A stretch of DNA of 64,000 nt from Actinobacteria bacterium UBA6100 (GTDB taxonomy: Bacteria > Actinomycetota > Coriobacteriia > Anaerosomatales > Anaerosomataceae): assembly GCA_002423585.1 (NCBI GenBank), contig DIWS01000009.1:62478-126477 (forward strand), read 5' to 3'. The notes beneath the pieces were generated by a model, which saw only the letters and a program-made list of their open reading frames with translations, did not search any database and was not told the origin of the DNA. Below, one piece after another: positions 23,428 through 33,400 of this stretch (its first letter is position 1; every line of letters begins with the position of its first letter). A program made the translations under genes and the position numbers.

Positions 23428-23691
23428 CTACCGCGTGACCGGCCGGGCCGCCTTGAGCCGCTCGGGCGACGGGTAGACCTTCCGCATGCCGAGCGCCTCG
23501 GCAAGCTGCTCGTCCTTGAGGTTGAGCAGCCACTCGGCCAGCTCCTCACCCGGGGCGTCGAGCAGCTTGAAGTACTTCACCGCACACTGCGGCTCGCCGT
23601 CCAGCCCGAGCTGCGCCCAGAGGGCGCAGCTGTCTCGGTCGCAGGCGATGCTGGTGCCGAGCAGCCGCTTTCTGAGTGAACACTCGTCCAA
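23428..23691 (-). CDS. Small cysteine-containing protein, unknown function
   Basis: 87 residues from a TTG start at 23691 (AGAGGAAAC upstream). Four cysteines lie at the N-terminus and centre (DECSLR, SIACDRDSCALW, EPQCAVKYFKLL), with the first three close enough for metal or cluster binding. The rest is helical (EELAEWLLNLKDEQLAEALG). Not recognised. It lies convergent with phr and between it and tRNA-Sec. Confidence 0.6.
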   Translation of the reverse strand: MDECSLRKRLLGTSIACDRDSCALWAQLGLDGEPQCAVKYFKLLDAPGEELAEWLLNLKDEQLAEALGMRKVYPSPERLKAARPVTR

Positions 23692-23767
23692 GAGTCCGTT
23701 TCCTCTCGCAGGTTGTGTGCGGGCTCAGCAACAAGGATACCGCGCATCGGCCCGGCTCTGCACGCGG

Positions 23768-23795
23768 AAGGGAGCGGCCCTGAGGCCGCTCCCTT
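23768..23795 (-). terminator. Rho-independent-like hairpin after tRNA-Sec
   Basis: AAGGGAGCGGCC (23768-23779) and GGCCGCTCCCTT (23784-23795) form a 12-base-pair stem with a 4-base loop, 33 bases past the tRNA-Sec 3' end. The T-tract is short on both sides. Confidence 0.65.
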
Positions 23796-23828
23796 TGCTG
23801 TTCGCGCTCGAGCGCGGTGCACGCGTGA

Positions 23829-23925
23829 TGGCGGAGGCGCGTGCGAATCGAACACACCCGGGACGCTCTTCACGCCCCACTACGGTTTTGAAGACCGCGG
23901 AAGCCACCAGGCCCCATCCGCCTCC
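23829..23925 (-). tRNA. selC: tRNA-Sec (anticodon UCA)
   Basis: 97 bases including encoded CCA. The acceptor strands GGAGGCGG / CGCCTCC-G pair over an extended stem, the anticodon loop is CTTCAAA with anticodon TCA, the variable arm is long (GGGGCGTGAAGAGCGTCCC) and the T arm is GTGTTCGATTCGCAC. All are features of bacterial tRNA-Sec. It lies 51 bases downstream of selB on the same strand and decodes the UGA of the two selenoproteins found here. Confidence 0.96.
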
Positions 23926-23976
23926 ACGGGGCATTGTCGGGGCGCACGGCGGGGGTGTCAAACTGCACGCTCCGCC

Positions 23977-25884
<1,908 letters not shown>

Positions 25885-26292
25885 CTAGGTGACCTCCTTC
25901 TCGGCGATGATGCGGGCAGCAGCCGAAACGAACACCAACGCGACCTCGAGGGCTTCCTCGGCATCTGCGTGCGTGGGCTCCGGCCAGTCCCCAGGGTACC
26001 GAGAACTCACCCGGAGCGCACTCAACAGATCCAGATACTCGTCGGTCACGTTCGGCGCTATGCTCGCGGTACAGCGACTCCGAAGTTCGCGCAAGTCGTG
26101 GATGCGGAGTGCCTCGCTACCTCCGTGCACCAGAATCGCCTTGAGGCTCTTCTCGGCTGACTGCTGCGCCCAGGCGCACACATCGCCCGGCTCGAACACC
26201 CCGAACTCATTCATCGCCGAGGCCTTGCCCAGATCACGGCGGGCCTGGTCGAGCCATACCTCCGCCGTACCGCTGTCAGGCCGTGCGGTCAT
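25885..26292 (-). CDS. HEPN-domain protein (toxin of an MNT/HEPN pair)
   Basis: 135 residues. HEPN helices: AEVWLDQARRDLGKASAMNE, VCAWAQQSAEKSLKAILVHG, then EALRIHDLRELRSRC and a C-terminal helix EEALEVALVFVSAAARII. In MNT/HEPN systems the HEPN protein is the toxin, an RNase, and the nucleotidyltransferase neutralises it, in known cases by AMPylation. The canonical RxxxxH is not obvious, so catalytic status is unsure. Overlaps the nucleotidyltransferase gene by 17 bases and abuts selB. Confidence 0.87.
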   Translation of the reverse strand: MTARPDSGTAEVWLDQARRDLGKASAMNEFGVFEPGDVCAWAQQSAEKSLKAILVHGGSEALRIHDLRELRSRCTASIAPNVTDEYLDLLSALRVSSRYPGDWPEPTHADAEEALEVALVFVSAAARIIAEKEVT

Positions 26293-26914
26293 AGAGCGTT
26301 ACTCCAGTTCTCAGTGCGTTCGTGATGACCGACTCGCCCCGCGCCCACGCAGCCGCAACGCGCTCCAGGTCCGTGGGCACCACGTCCACACCGCGCCCGA
26401 TCGTGCCCACCGCACTCCGGATGGCGGCCGCCTCTCGGAGCATGTCATCGACGTGCGGAAGCACAACCAGGAGGTCGACGTCGCTCTCCTCATCCGCAGT
26501 GCCTTTGGCCTGGGAGCCAAATAGCACGATTCGCAACGGGGCGAATCCGGCGACGATGCGCTCCACCGCGCCCTGCAGCGCACTGTCGACTTCCGGGTCG
26601 AGTGACGGGATCGCCGCCGACCGGGCCCCGTACTGCGCGCGAGGATCGGCCGCCAACATCCCCTCGAGCGGCGCGGTGAACGGATGGTCCTCGGCGAGCG
26701 TCACCTGACGCCTGCCCGACTCATCGATGGCCGATGCGATCAGCCCCATGTCTTCGAGGCGCTCGAGCTCGCGTTGCACGGACGCCACGCTGCCCCCCGC
26801 TGCGCGCACCAGCGCACGGAGGTGCGAGCGGCGCCCCGGTGCGACCAGGAGCGCTGCGATGACCCGCGCGCGTACTTTGGAGCCGAGCAGTTCGGCCAGC
26901 ATCGTGTACCTCAT
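26276..26914 (-). CDS. Winged-helix-MNT nucleotidyltransferase (antitoxin partner of HEPN)
   Basis: 212 residues from ATG 26914; ATG 26902 is an alternative. Residues about 1-75 form a winged helix (GSKVRARVIAALLVAPGRRS, GGSVASVQRELERLEDMGLI). From about residue 120 a minimal nucleotidyltransferase follows: IVLFGSQAKG, then DEESDVDLLVVLP, the GSxxxG/SDxDL signature. It would both repress its own promoter and modify its HEPN partner. A perfect palindrome covers the start codon. It lies between selA and the HEPN-selB genes. Confidence 0.88.
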   Translation of the reverse strand: MRYTMLAELLGSKVRARVIAALLVAPGRRSHLRALVRAAGGSVASVQRELERLEDMGLIASAIDESGRRQVTLAEDHPFTAPLEGMLAADPRAQYGARSAAIPSLDPEVDSALQGAVERIVAGFAPLRIVLFGSQAKGTADEESDVDLLVVLPHVDDMLREAAAIRSAVGTIGRGVDVVPTDLERVAAAWARGESVITNALRTGVTLYDRTA

Positions 26915-26941
26915 TCGGGTACAGTTGAGTGTACCCGAATG
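26912..26941. promoter_or_regulatory. 11-base palindrome over the MNT start, likely autoregulatory operator
   Basis: CATTCGGGTAC (26912-26922) and GTACCCGAATG (26931-26941) are perfectly complementary, with an 8-base spacer, and a further GGGTACAC half-site follows at 26943-26950. The dyad includes the start codon of the winged-helix-MNT gene, so the transcript would be nearly leaderless or the bound repressor would block both polymerase and ribosome. Confidence 0.75.
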
Positions 26942-26974
26942 AGGGTACACTCCTTCTACGACAGCGACAAGCTG

Positions 26975-28375
26975 CTAGCGGGCGGCCGCCAGAAGCGCCG
27001 AGACGACCTCGGGCTCCTCGTCGGCGCCGAGCGTGCGGGGGTCGAGCAGCAGGCGGCCGTCACGCAAGCGCGCGATCACGGCCGGCTCGCCGAGGCGAAG
27101 GGCCGCCTCGAGCGCGGTCGCGCTTCCCGAGCGGGGCGTCACGGCCACCACCGTGGTGGGGATGTCCTCCATCGGCAGCGAGCCACCGCCTGCCCGCGAG
27201 ACATCGGGCGCGGTCGTGACCTCGTAGAGGTCGCCGACCCCCGAGCGGATCGCCGCGGCGAGGACCTCGGCACGCTGCTTCGCTACCTCGGCGGTCATGG
27301 TGAGCATTCGGAGCGTGGGGACCTCGGCGAACAGGCGCACTTCGTCGAGGTAGAGGCGCAACGTGACCTCGAGGGCGGCGAGCGTCATCTTGTCGAGACG
27401 TACGCATCGTGCGAGCGGATGCTTCTTGAGCTTCGCGATCACCTCGGCCGTGCCGGCAAGGATGCCCGCCTGCGGACCGCCGAGGAGCTTGTCGCCGCTC
27501 GCGCTCACGAGGTCGACCCCCGCGGCGATGGCCGCACCGATCGTGGGCTCGCCCGGCAGGCCGTACTTCGCGAGGTCGATGAGAACGCCCGAGCCCTGGT
27601 CCTCGAACACGGGGATGCCGTGCTTCGCGCCGAGCTCCACGAGATCGGCCGAGGAGACCTCCTCGGTGAAGCCCACCACGCGGTAGTTGCTGGTATGCAC
27701 CTTGAGCATGAGCCCGGTGCGCGGCGTGATGGCGTTCTCGTAGTCGCGCAGGTGCGTCTTGTTGGTGGTGCCCACCTCGACCATCTTCGCGCCGCTCTCG
27801 CGCATGATGTCCGGGATGCGGAAGCTGCCGCCGATCTCCACGAGCTGACCGCGGCTCACGATCGCCTCCTTGCGGCGGGCAAGCGCGGCGAGTCCCATGA
27901 GGACGGCCGAGGCGTTGTTGTTCACGGCCATAGCCGCCTCGGCGCCGGTGAGGCGGCAGATGAGCTCCTCCACGTGCACGTGCCGGCTGCCGCGGGTTCC
28001 CGTCGGCACGTCGTACTCGAGGGTCGAGTAGCCGCGGGCGACTTCAGCCACGGCCTCGACCGCCGCATCGGCGAGTGGCGATCTGCCGAGATTGGTGTGC
28101 ACGACGATGCCGGTGGCGTTTATCACCCGCCGGAGCGAGCGGCGCGCGCCCGCCTCGAGCGCGCCGGCAGCGCCGTTCACGATCGCATCGGCAGAGACCT
28201 CGGCGAGATCGCCGGCGAGCACGCCCGCGCGGGTGGCCTCGATCGCATCGCGGAGCGCCTCGAGCGTGAGCTCGCGGCCGTGGAGCGATATGAGCGCGGC
28301 GACGTCATCGCGCTTGAGGAGCTCGTCGACTTTCGGCAGTGTGCGGAGCAGCGTCTTCGTATCCATACCGGCCAT
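26975..28375 (-). CDS. selA: L-seryl-tRNA(Sec) selenium transferase SelA
   Basis: 466 residues from ATG 28375 (ATG 28366 also possible). A PLP-dependent enzyme converting Ser-tRNA-Sec to Sec-tRNA-Sec with selenophosphate. Seen: VINATGIVVHTNLGRSPLAD, EAAMAVNNNASAVLMGLAAL, and the PLP Lys in SASGDKLLGGPQAG. Length is normal for bacterial SelA. The ATG follows the HEPN stop at 28377 with almost no gap, so it is read from the transcript of the MNT/HEPN pair above it. Substrates come from SelD and tRNA-Sec, both in the window. Confidence 0.97.
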   Translation of the reverse strand: MAGMDTKTLLRTLPKVDELLKRDDVAALISLHGRELTLEALRDAIEATRAGVLAGDLAEVSADAIVNGAAGALEAGARRSLRRVINATGIVVHTNLGRSPLADAAVEAVAEVARGYSTLEYDVPTGTRGSRHVHVEELICRLTGAEAAMAVNNNASAVLMGLAALARRKEAIVSRGQLVEIGGSFRIPDIMRESGAKMVEVGTTNKTHLRDYENAITPRTGLMLKVHTSNYRVVGFTEEVSSADLVELGAKHGIPVFEDQGSGVLIDLAKYGLPGEPTIGAAIAAGVDLVSASGDKLLGGPQAGILAGTAEVIAKLKKHPLARCVRLDKMTLAALEVTLRLYLDEVRLFAEVPTLRMLTMTAEVAKQRAEVLAAAIRSGVGDLYEVTTAPDVSRAGGGSLPMEDIPTTVVAVTPRSGSATALEAALRLGEPAVIARLRDGRLLLDPRTLGADEEPEVVSALLAAAR

Positions 28376-28376
28376 T

Positions 28377-28823
28377 CTAGCCGAGTGGCAGTTCGGGCGG
28401 CAGAAGGTCGGGGTGCTCGCAAGCGAGCCAGCCGCGGATGAGGGATTCGAAGGCAAGGACGGTCTGCTCCAGCTCGGCGGTTTCCGTGGCGGAGATGGTG
28501 CCGGCCTCGTCATACGTGGCATGGTTTCGCTTGGTGCGAGCGTTTTCCAGGATCGACACATAGGGATGCGCATCGCGGCCGAGCACCGACTTCGCCAACA
28601 TGATCTGCGTGTAGTGGTTCATGTGCGATCCACTCACCCTGAGCCCGCGCGCCCGCACTGCTATCTTCGTCAGTACCAGACCCGCGTCGAAGTAACTGCA
28701 GTACCGCGAATCCGCGTCTCTCACCAAGATGCCGGCATCGATCAGGTGCTTGCGGTATCGGACCTGCAGCTTCGCGATCTCGTCCAGTGAAGAAGGTAGT
28801 GCCTCAATGCCCTCAGGAGTCAT
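28377..28823 (-). CDS. HEPN-domain protein, UPF0332-like
   Basis: 148 residues from ATG 28823. It carries the HEPN catalytic pattern in ILENARTKRNHATYDE (R-x4-H-like, RNHATY), which in related toxins forms an RNase active site. Helices: LQVRYRKHLIDAGILVRD, CSYFDAGLVLTKIAVRARG. It partners the Phd-winged-helix-nucleotidyltransferase gene, whose end it overlaps by 11 bases, and immediately precedes selA. It belongs to a different HEPN subfamily from the one before selB. Confidence 0.87.
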   Translation of the reverse strand: MTPEGIEALPSSLDEIAKLQVRYRKHLIDAGILVRDADSRYCSYFDAGLVLTKIAVRARGLRVSGSHMNHYTQIMLAKSVLGRDAHPYVSILENARTKRNHATYDEAGTISATETAELEQTVLAFESLIRGWLACEHPDLLPPELPLG

Positions 28824-29643
28824 GGTCCGCCTCACCTGCTCCGATCACCCACAGGATCGGACTCCGCATGACTGTCGTGACGAAGTGGGAGCCTTCGGCC
28901 AGCTTCTCGCGAAACTCCGAGGGCGAGTAGCGCGACACGTTGATCTCCCGCCCCACCCGCTCACGCACCGGTTCGAGCGCCTCGATCACGCCGTACGTGT
29001 CCCCCTCGCCCACCACCATGAGGTCGATATCGCTTGCGGCCGTGTCCTCGCCAGAGGCGGTCGAGCCGTACACGAACGCCATCTCGATGGCCCCGGCGAG
29101 CGGCTCGAGCGCCTCACGCAACACAGGCACCAGTGCCACTTCGGGAATCGCCCAGGCACGCAGCGCGTCGAAGGCCGCCGAGGGCACGGCCGAGTAGTGC
29201 ATCTGGTTGCCCGAGCGCACCGAATCGACGAGGCCGAGGGAGACCAGTCGCGCGAGGGCGAGCTGAGCCGAGCGCAGCGGCACTCCGCTCAGGCGCGCCA
29301 CCTCACGCTGATAGAACTCGCGATCGGGATGCAGCACGAAGAGCGAGAGCACCCGGCGCGCAGCGCGGCTCGAGAACAACCGGTCGCCCACACCGCCGAC
29401 GAACGCGGTCACCGGCGGGCGCCCGCTCGGCCGACCCGCGGACTGCTCGGCATACGCCGCACGGGACTCGCGTACATACTCGGAAGCGGCAGCGCGATCC
29501 GCCGACGGGCGCTCACCCCCAAGAGGCACGATCACCGCGACCGGACGCCCGTGTCGCGTGACCGTCACGCGCCCGCCGGCCTCCACCGCGTCGAGCACCG
29601 ACGCAAGGCTCTCCCGCAGTTCGCCCACCGAGAGTACGCGCAT
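28813..29643 (-). CDS. Phd-winged-helix-nucleotidyltransferase fusion (antitoxin)
   Basis: 276 residues, three parts. Residues 1-45 are a Phd/YefM-type domain (MRVLSVGELRESLASVLDAV, TVTRHGRPVAVIVPLGGE). Residues about 85-145 form a winged helix (SLFVLHPDREFYQREVARLS, GVPLRSAQLALARLVSLGLV). Residues about 180-250 are a nucleotidyltransferase (FVYGSTASGEDTAASDIDLM). The fusion joins two DNA-binding domains and an AMPylator-like domain in one protein. Two AGTCG-TT-CGACT repeats upstream are likely operators. It heads the MNT/HEPN-selA unit. Confidence 0.85.
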   Translation of the reverse strand: MRVLSVGELRESLASVLDAVEAGGRVTVTRHGRPVAVIVPLGGERPSADRAAASEYVRESRAAYAEQSAGRPSGRPPVTAFVGGVGDRLFSSRAARRVLSLFVLHPDREFYQREVARLSGVPLRSAQLALARLVSLGLVDSVRSGNQMHYSAVPSAAFDALRAWAIPEVALVPVLREALEPLAGAIEMAFVYGSTASGEDTAASDIDLMVVGEGDTYGVIEALEPVRERVGREINVSRYSPSEFREKLAEGSHFVTTVMRSPILWVIGAGEADHDS

Positions 29644-29652
29644 GCTGATTCC

Positions 29653-29688
29653 TTAGTCGTTCGACTGTTCTCGTTAGTCGTTCGACTA
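29653..29688 (-). promoter_or_regulatory. Tandem operator upstream of the Phd fusion gene
   Basis: TTAGTCGTTCGACT occurs at 29653-29666 and TTAGTCGTTCGACTA at 29674-29688, 21 bases apart. Each copy contains the dyad AGTCG-TT-CGACT. Two turns of helix between copies suits cooperative binding of an autorepressor. Confidence 0.72.
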
Positions 29689-29807
29689 CAAGATTAGTAC
29701 GCACCGGATGGTCGGTCAAGCCTCCCCTATTCGGCGCGCACATCTGGTGGCATCGCCGTCAGGCTCCTACACTTACCGGGAGGGCCGATCGCGCCATTGG
29801 GGGGACC

Positions 29808-30488
29808 ATGAGCGACGGATATGTGGGGTTCTGCACGAAGTGCGGCGCACGCTTCACGGCCGATGAGGTGTTCTGCACGAAGTGCGGCACGCCGAGAGAG
29901 CATGCGGCCGCCCCCGCGGCGAGCGCACCCGGCCCCACCCTCGTTGCGCAGGCCGGCCAGGCCGCGCACACCGCGCAGCGCGCGTACGGCGCGGTCGCGC
30001 AGGTCGCCGGTATCGCGGGCATGGGCGTCGCGCTCCCCTGGCAGACGGTCGTCGGCAACCAGCAGCCCGACATCCGCGCGTTCCTCTCTGCGGCGGCGCT
30101 GCCCGCGGCGCAGACCGCGATCCGCGCATCACTCAAGAGGCCCGGCATCGCCATGGCGGTCACCGCCACGCTCGACCTCGTCGTCTCCGGCATCTCGGGC
30201 GGCTCGGGCGCGCTGGTTGCGGCGATCCCCCGGTTTCTGCTCGGCGGGGCGACCGCGCTCTTCTCGCTCATCACCGGCTCGAAGGGCGGCCCGCTTCGCA
30301 AGCTCACCGGCGCGCTCGGCGGCGTCACCGCGGTGGTGCAGCTTGGGTTCACCGGCTACACACTCGTCACCGGCGTGCTCGCCGGCACCTCGGCCCTGCT
30401 GCTGATACCGCAGGTGATCGCGATGCTCTCGTCGCTCACGATGGCCGTCAAGACGGCCGTCACGGCGCTGAAGGGCGGTGCGCGATGA
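29808..30488 (+). CDS. Zinc-ribbon membrane protein, copy 1
   Basis: 226 residues. A double CxxC zinc ribbon lies at residues 9-27 (FCTKCGARF, FCTKCGTPRE). An Ala/Gln-rich linker (TAQRAYGAVAQVAG) leads to hydrophobic segments, roughly ALVAAIPRFLLGGATALFSL, ALGGVTAVVQLGFTGYTLV and ALLLIPQVIAMLSSLTMAV. ATG 29808 follows GGGGGG. It is coupled by an ATGA overlap to the giant protein. The gene pair occurs twice in tandem; no family name recognised. Confidence 0.85.
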   Translation: MSDGYVGFCTKCGARFTADEVFCTKCGTPREHAAAPAASAPGPTLVAQAGQAAHTAQRAYGAVAQVAGIAGMGVALPWQTVVGNQQPDIRAFLSAAALPAAQTAIRASLKRPGIAMAVTATLDLVVSGISGGSGALVAAIPRFLLGGATALFSLITGSKGGPLRKLTGALGGVTAVVQLGFTGYTLVTGVLAGTSALLLIPQVIAMLSSLTMAVKTAVTALKGGAR

Positions 30489-33400
30489 GAGCAACGCCAC
30501 GTGTCACGCGCGCGCTCGCGACACTCGGCTTCGTGCTGCTCGTGTCGGCCGCGGTCGCGCCGCTCGCGATCGCACTCACCCCCATCAGCGTCACGTACGA
30601 TAACCCGGCCGGCTGGGCGGTGGAGCTCCGGGAGCCCCCCGAGTATCCCGGCTACTGGCTCAGCATCGAGCAGAACGTGGACAACGAAGACGGCACGATC
30701 GCCCACCACTCGAGCGTGTTCGTGAATCAGACCACCGAGCACTACGGCTCCCTCGACGAGTTCCTCGATGCGTACGACATGCCGAGGATCGAGGCCAACC
30801 CGGTGACCATCGAGGGCCTCAACGACGACACGAGCCTATCGTTCGAGGAGACCAGACAGTTCACCCAGGCCGACAACGGCACCACCGAGATCGGCGGCAA
30901 GCCAGCGTACTTCACGACCTCCCGGTACGAGATGCTCATGGAGTCGTTCGACGGGCCGGTGGAGGCTGGCCAGTCGGCTGTCTACTACGTGGACCTGGGC
31001 GACTCCGGCGTGATCATCTATGTCTCGGCGATGACCCGGCGCGGGTACTTCGACCAGTTGGACACGCAGTGGGCGCAGGCCGACGCCATCTTCAGGTCGA
31101 TGCAGTTCGACTGGGGCGACGGCAGTGTGACCGGTGGCACCACGACGGGGGGCGGCCTGCCCTGGCAGGCCATCGCAGGCGGGCTCGGCGCGGTGGCTGC
31201 CGCCGCGGCCGCGATGGCGGGCGCTGCCGCCAAGACGTCTGCCAAGAGCAAGACGAAGCAGGACCCGAACCAGCCCATCGGCTACATCCTGAACGTGAGC
31301 AGCGACCGGCTGTCGGTCAGCCCCGAGCAGTCGCAGACGCTCACGGTGACCGTGTACCAGGTGATGCCCGACGGCCGGCCCGTGCCCGCTGCGGCGAATA
31401 TCTCGCTCACCGCGCCGCCCGGAGCGAGCGTGCAACCGGCATCCGGCGCCAGCCCGCTCTCGGCGGTCGTGTGGCAGACGGGCGAGATCGCACCCGGGGC
31501 GCAGCTGCTCGTGCAGGCAGCCACCGCAGGCGGCAGCTCGCAGACCGCGGTGACGGTCGTGGGCGCGGGAGAGTTGCGCCTCGATGTCACCTTCGAGCCC
31601 GCCGACAAGCGCGAACTGATCGCGAGCGGCGCCGACCACGTCACGCTCGTCGCGACGGTGGCGATCCCGCCCGGCGTTGCCGCGGACCCGAGCGTCGACC
31701 TCACGCTCGTGCGCAGCTCGATCGAGTTCTCCTCGGCAAGCGAGTGGCTCGACCTCTCGGCGCCGGTCATCCACGGGGAGGGCATGGCGGTGAGCGTCGA
31801 GGCGTCGCAGCCCGACCCGGACCACCCCAAGGACCCGCCGCCCACGTGCATCGTGCACGTGAAAGCGCAGGTGGGCACAGAGACGCTCACCGAGAGCGTG
31901 TCGATCGCGATGGCGCGGAACCCCATGCTCGACGCGGCGCCGGATGTGGTGGAGTTCTCGGCCGAGACGGGCGCGGTCGCCGAGGTGCGTGTGTGGGTCG
32001 ACCACACGGGCGGGTCGCAGTGGGAGTTCACGACCGCCTGGCGCGAGGGCTCCGAGCCGCTCGCGCAGGTGGACCTCGAGCGCACCGGACCCGCGACGTG
32101 CACGCTCACGCTCACCGAGGACGCCGCCGGCAAGCTCGATCCCGCGCGTCCGGAAGACAGCGCGACGCTCCGCATACTCGCCACCTGCGCGGGATTCGCC
32201 GAGCTCGAGCGGTACGTGAAGGTGATCGTGCGCCAGGAGGGCATCTTCGTGGACCCGGTGGGACGCCACCCGGAGGACGGAGCGTTCCGCATCGCCGCCG
32301 ACGGCAGCGCGAAGGTGACCGACATCGACTTCCGTGTGTACGTGCGCGACACCGCCACCGGCGAGATCGCCCCCGACATCGCACTCGCGCAGGCGCTCGC
32401 CTTCGAGCCTGCCGGAGAGACCGGCACGCCCGGACGGCTCATGCTCGAGAAGGGTGCGGTGGGCTGGCAGTCGGTCGGCGTGCGCTCGCTCAACGACTCC
32501 GCCGCGATCTGGCAGTTCAGCTGTCCCCGGCGGCTGCCCACCGGCGGCAAGGTGCTGCCCGCAACGCTCCGCGCGTACGTCGACGGCCCGGAGCGGCAGT
32601 ACGACGCGCTCATCTCCCTCGGCCTACTCGGCGTGGACACCGAGCCGTTCTCGGCCGAATGGAAGAAGGAGTACGCGTACTGCGAGCGCATCATCGCCGA
32701 CTACGTACCGGCCGACGTGCAGCCACGGTTCCGGAAGATCCTCGCCGAGCGCGGCCGCACGCTCGGCGCCGAGGGCCTGTACGAGATGCGCAAGCGCATC
32801 TGGGAGTTCGCGCAGACGCAGATCATGATCGAGGTGCACGACTACCTCGATGAGGCGTGGCGCTGGCAGAACGCCGAGGACCTGTTCGACTGGATCTCGT
32901 GGTGCGGCGACATCGCCTTTGGCGTGGCCACCGGCTCGCTCGTGGGCAGCGCGGCGGCGCTCGGCCTGGGTCTGCTCAAGCCGATGCTCGTCTCGGCGGT
33001 GGACTGCTGGATCAACGGCCGCTCGCTCGAAGACTGGGCGTACCAGCAGGTGGGCATCGGCATCGGCGTGGTGGAGGGCTGCGCGACCGACGTCGACTTC
33101 ATCAAGATGCTCGGGGCGCGGGCGCCGCTCGCATGGGCCGGCTTCCTCGCCTACTACTTCGCCAAGGAGCTCTACAACGATCCGCGGATGGACGTCGTGC
33201 GTGCGATGAAGAACGTGGCGCGCATGGTGCGCGACGAGGCGCTCGTGATCTTCCTTCGGCGGGTCTGCAAGGTCTCGCCGGGCGTGCACCCCGGGTCGGA
33301 TGCGGCCGATGCCACGCCGCCGAAGAAGGTCGCCGGAGCCGAGCCGCCACCACCGGCCAGGCCGAAGACCAAGACGAAGGCGGGCGCCTCAGGCGGAGGA

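Noticed and set aside
23829..23925. tRNA-Sec as a suppressor or tRNA-Ser gene
   Set aside because: The anticodon is TCA in a CTTCAAA loop, the acceptor stem is extended and the variable arm is long, as in bacterial tRNA-Sec; selB is directly upstream.
30836..32694. Two long minus-strand frames (477 and 470 codons) inside giant copy 1
   Set aside because: Low-complexity composition and no equivalent in the same place in the second paralogue; codon pattern supports the plus-strand gene.
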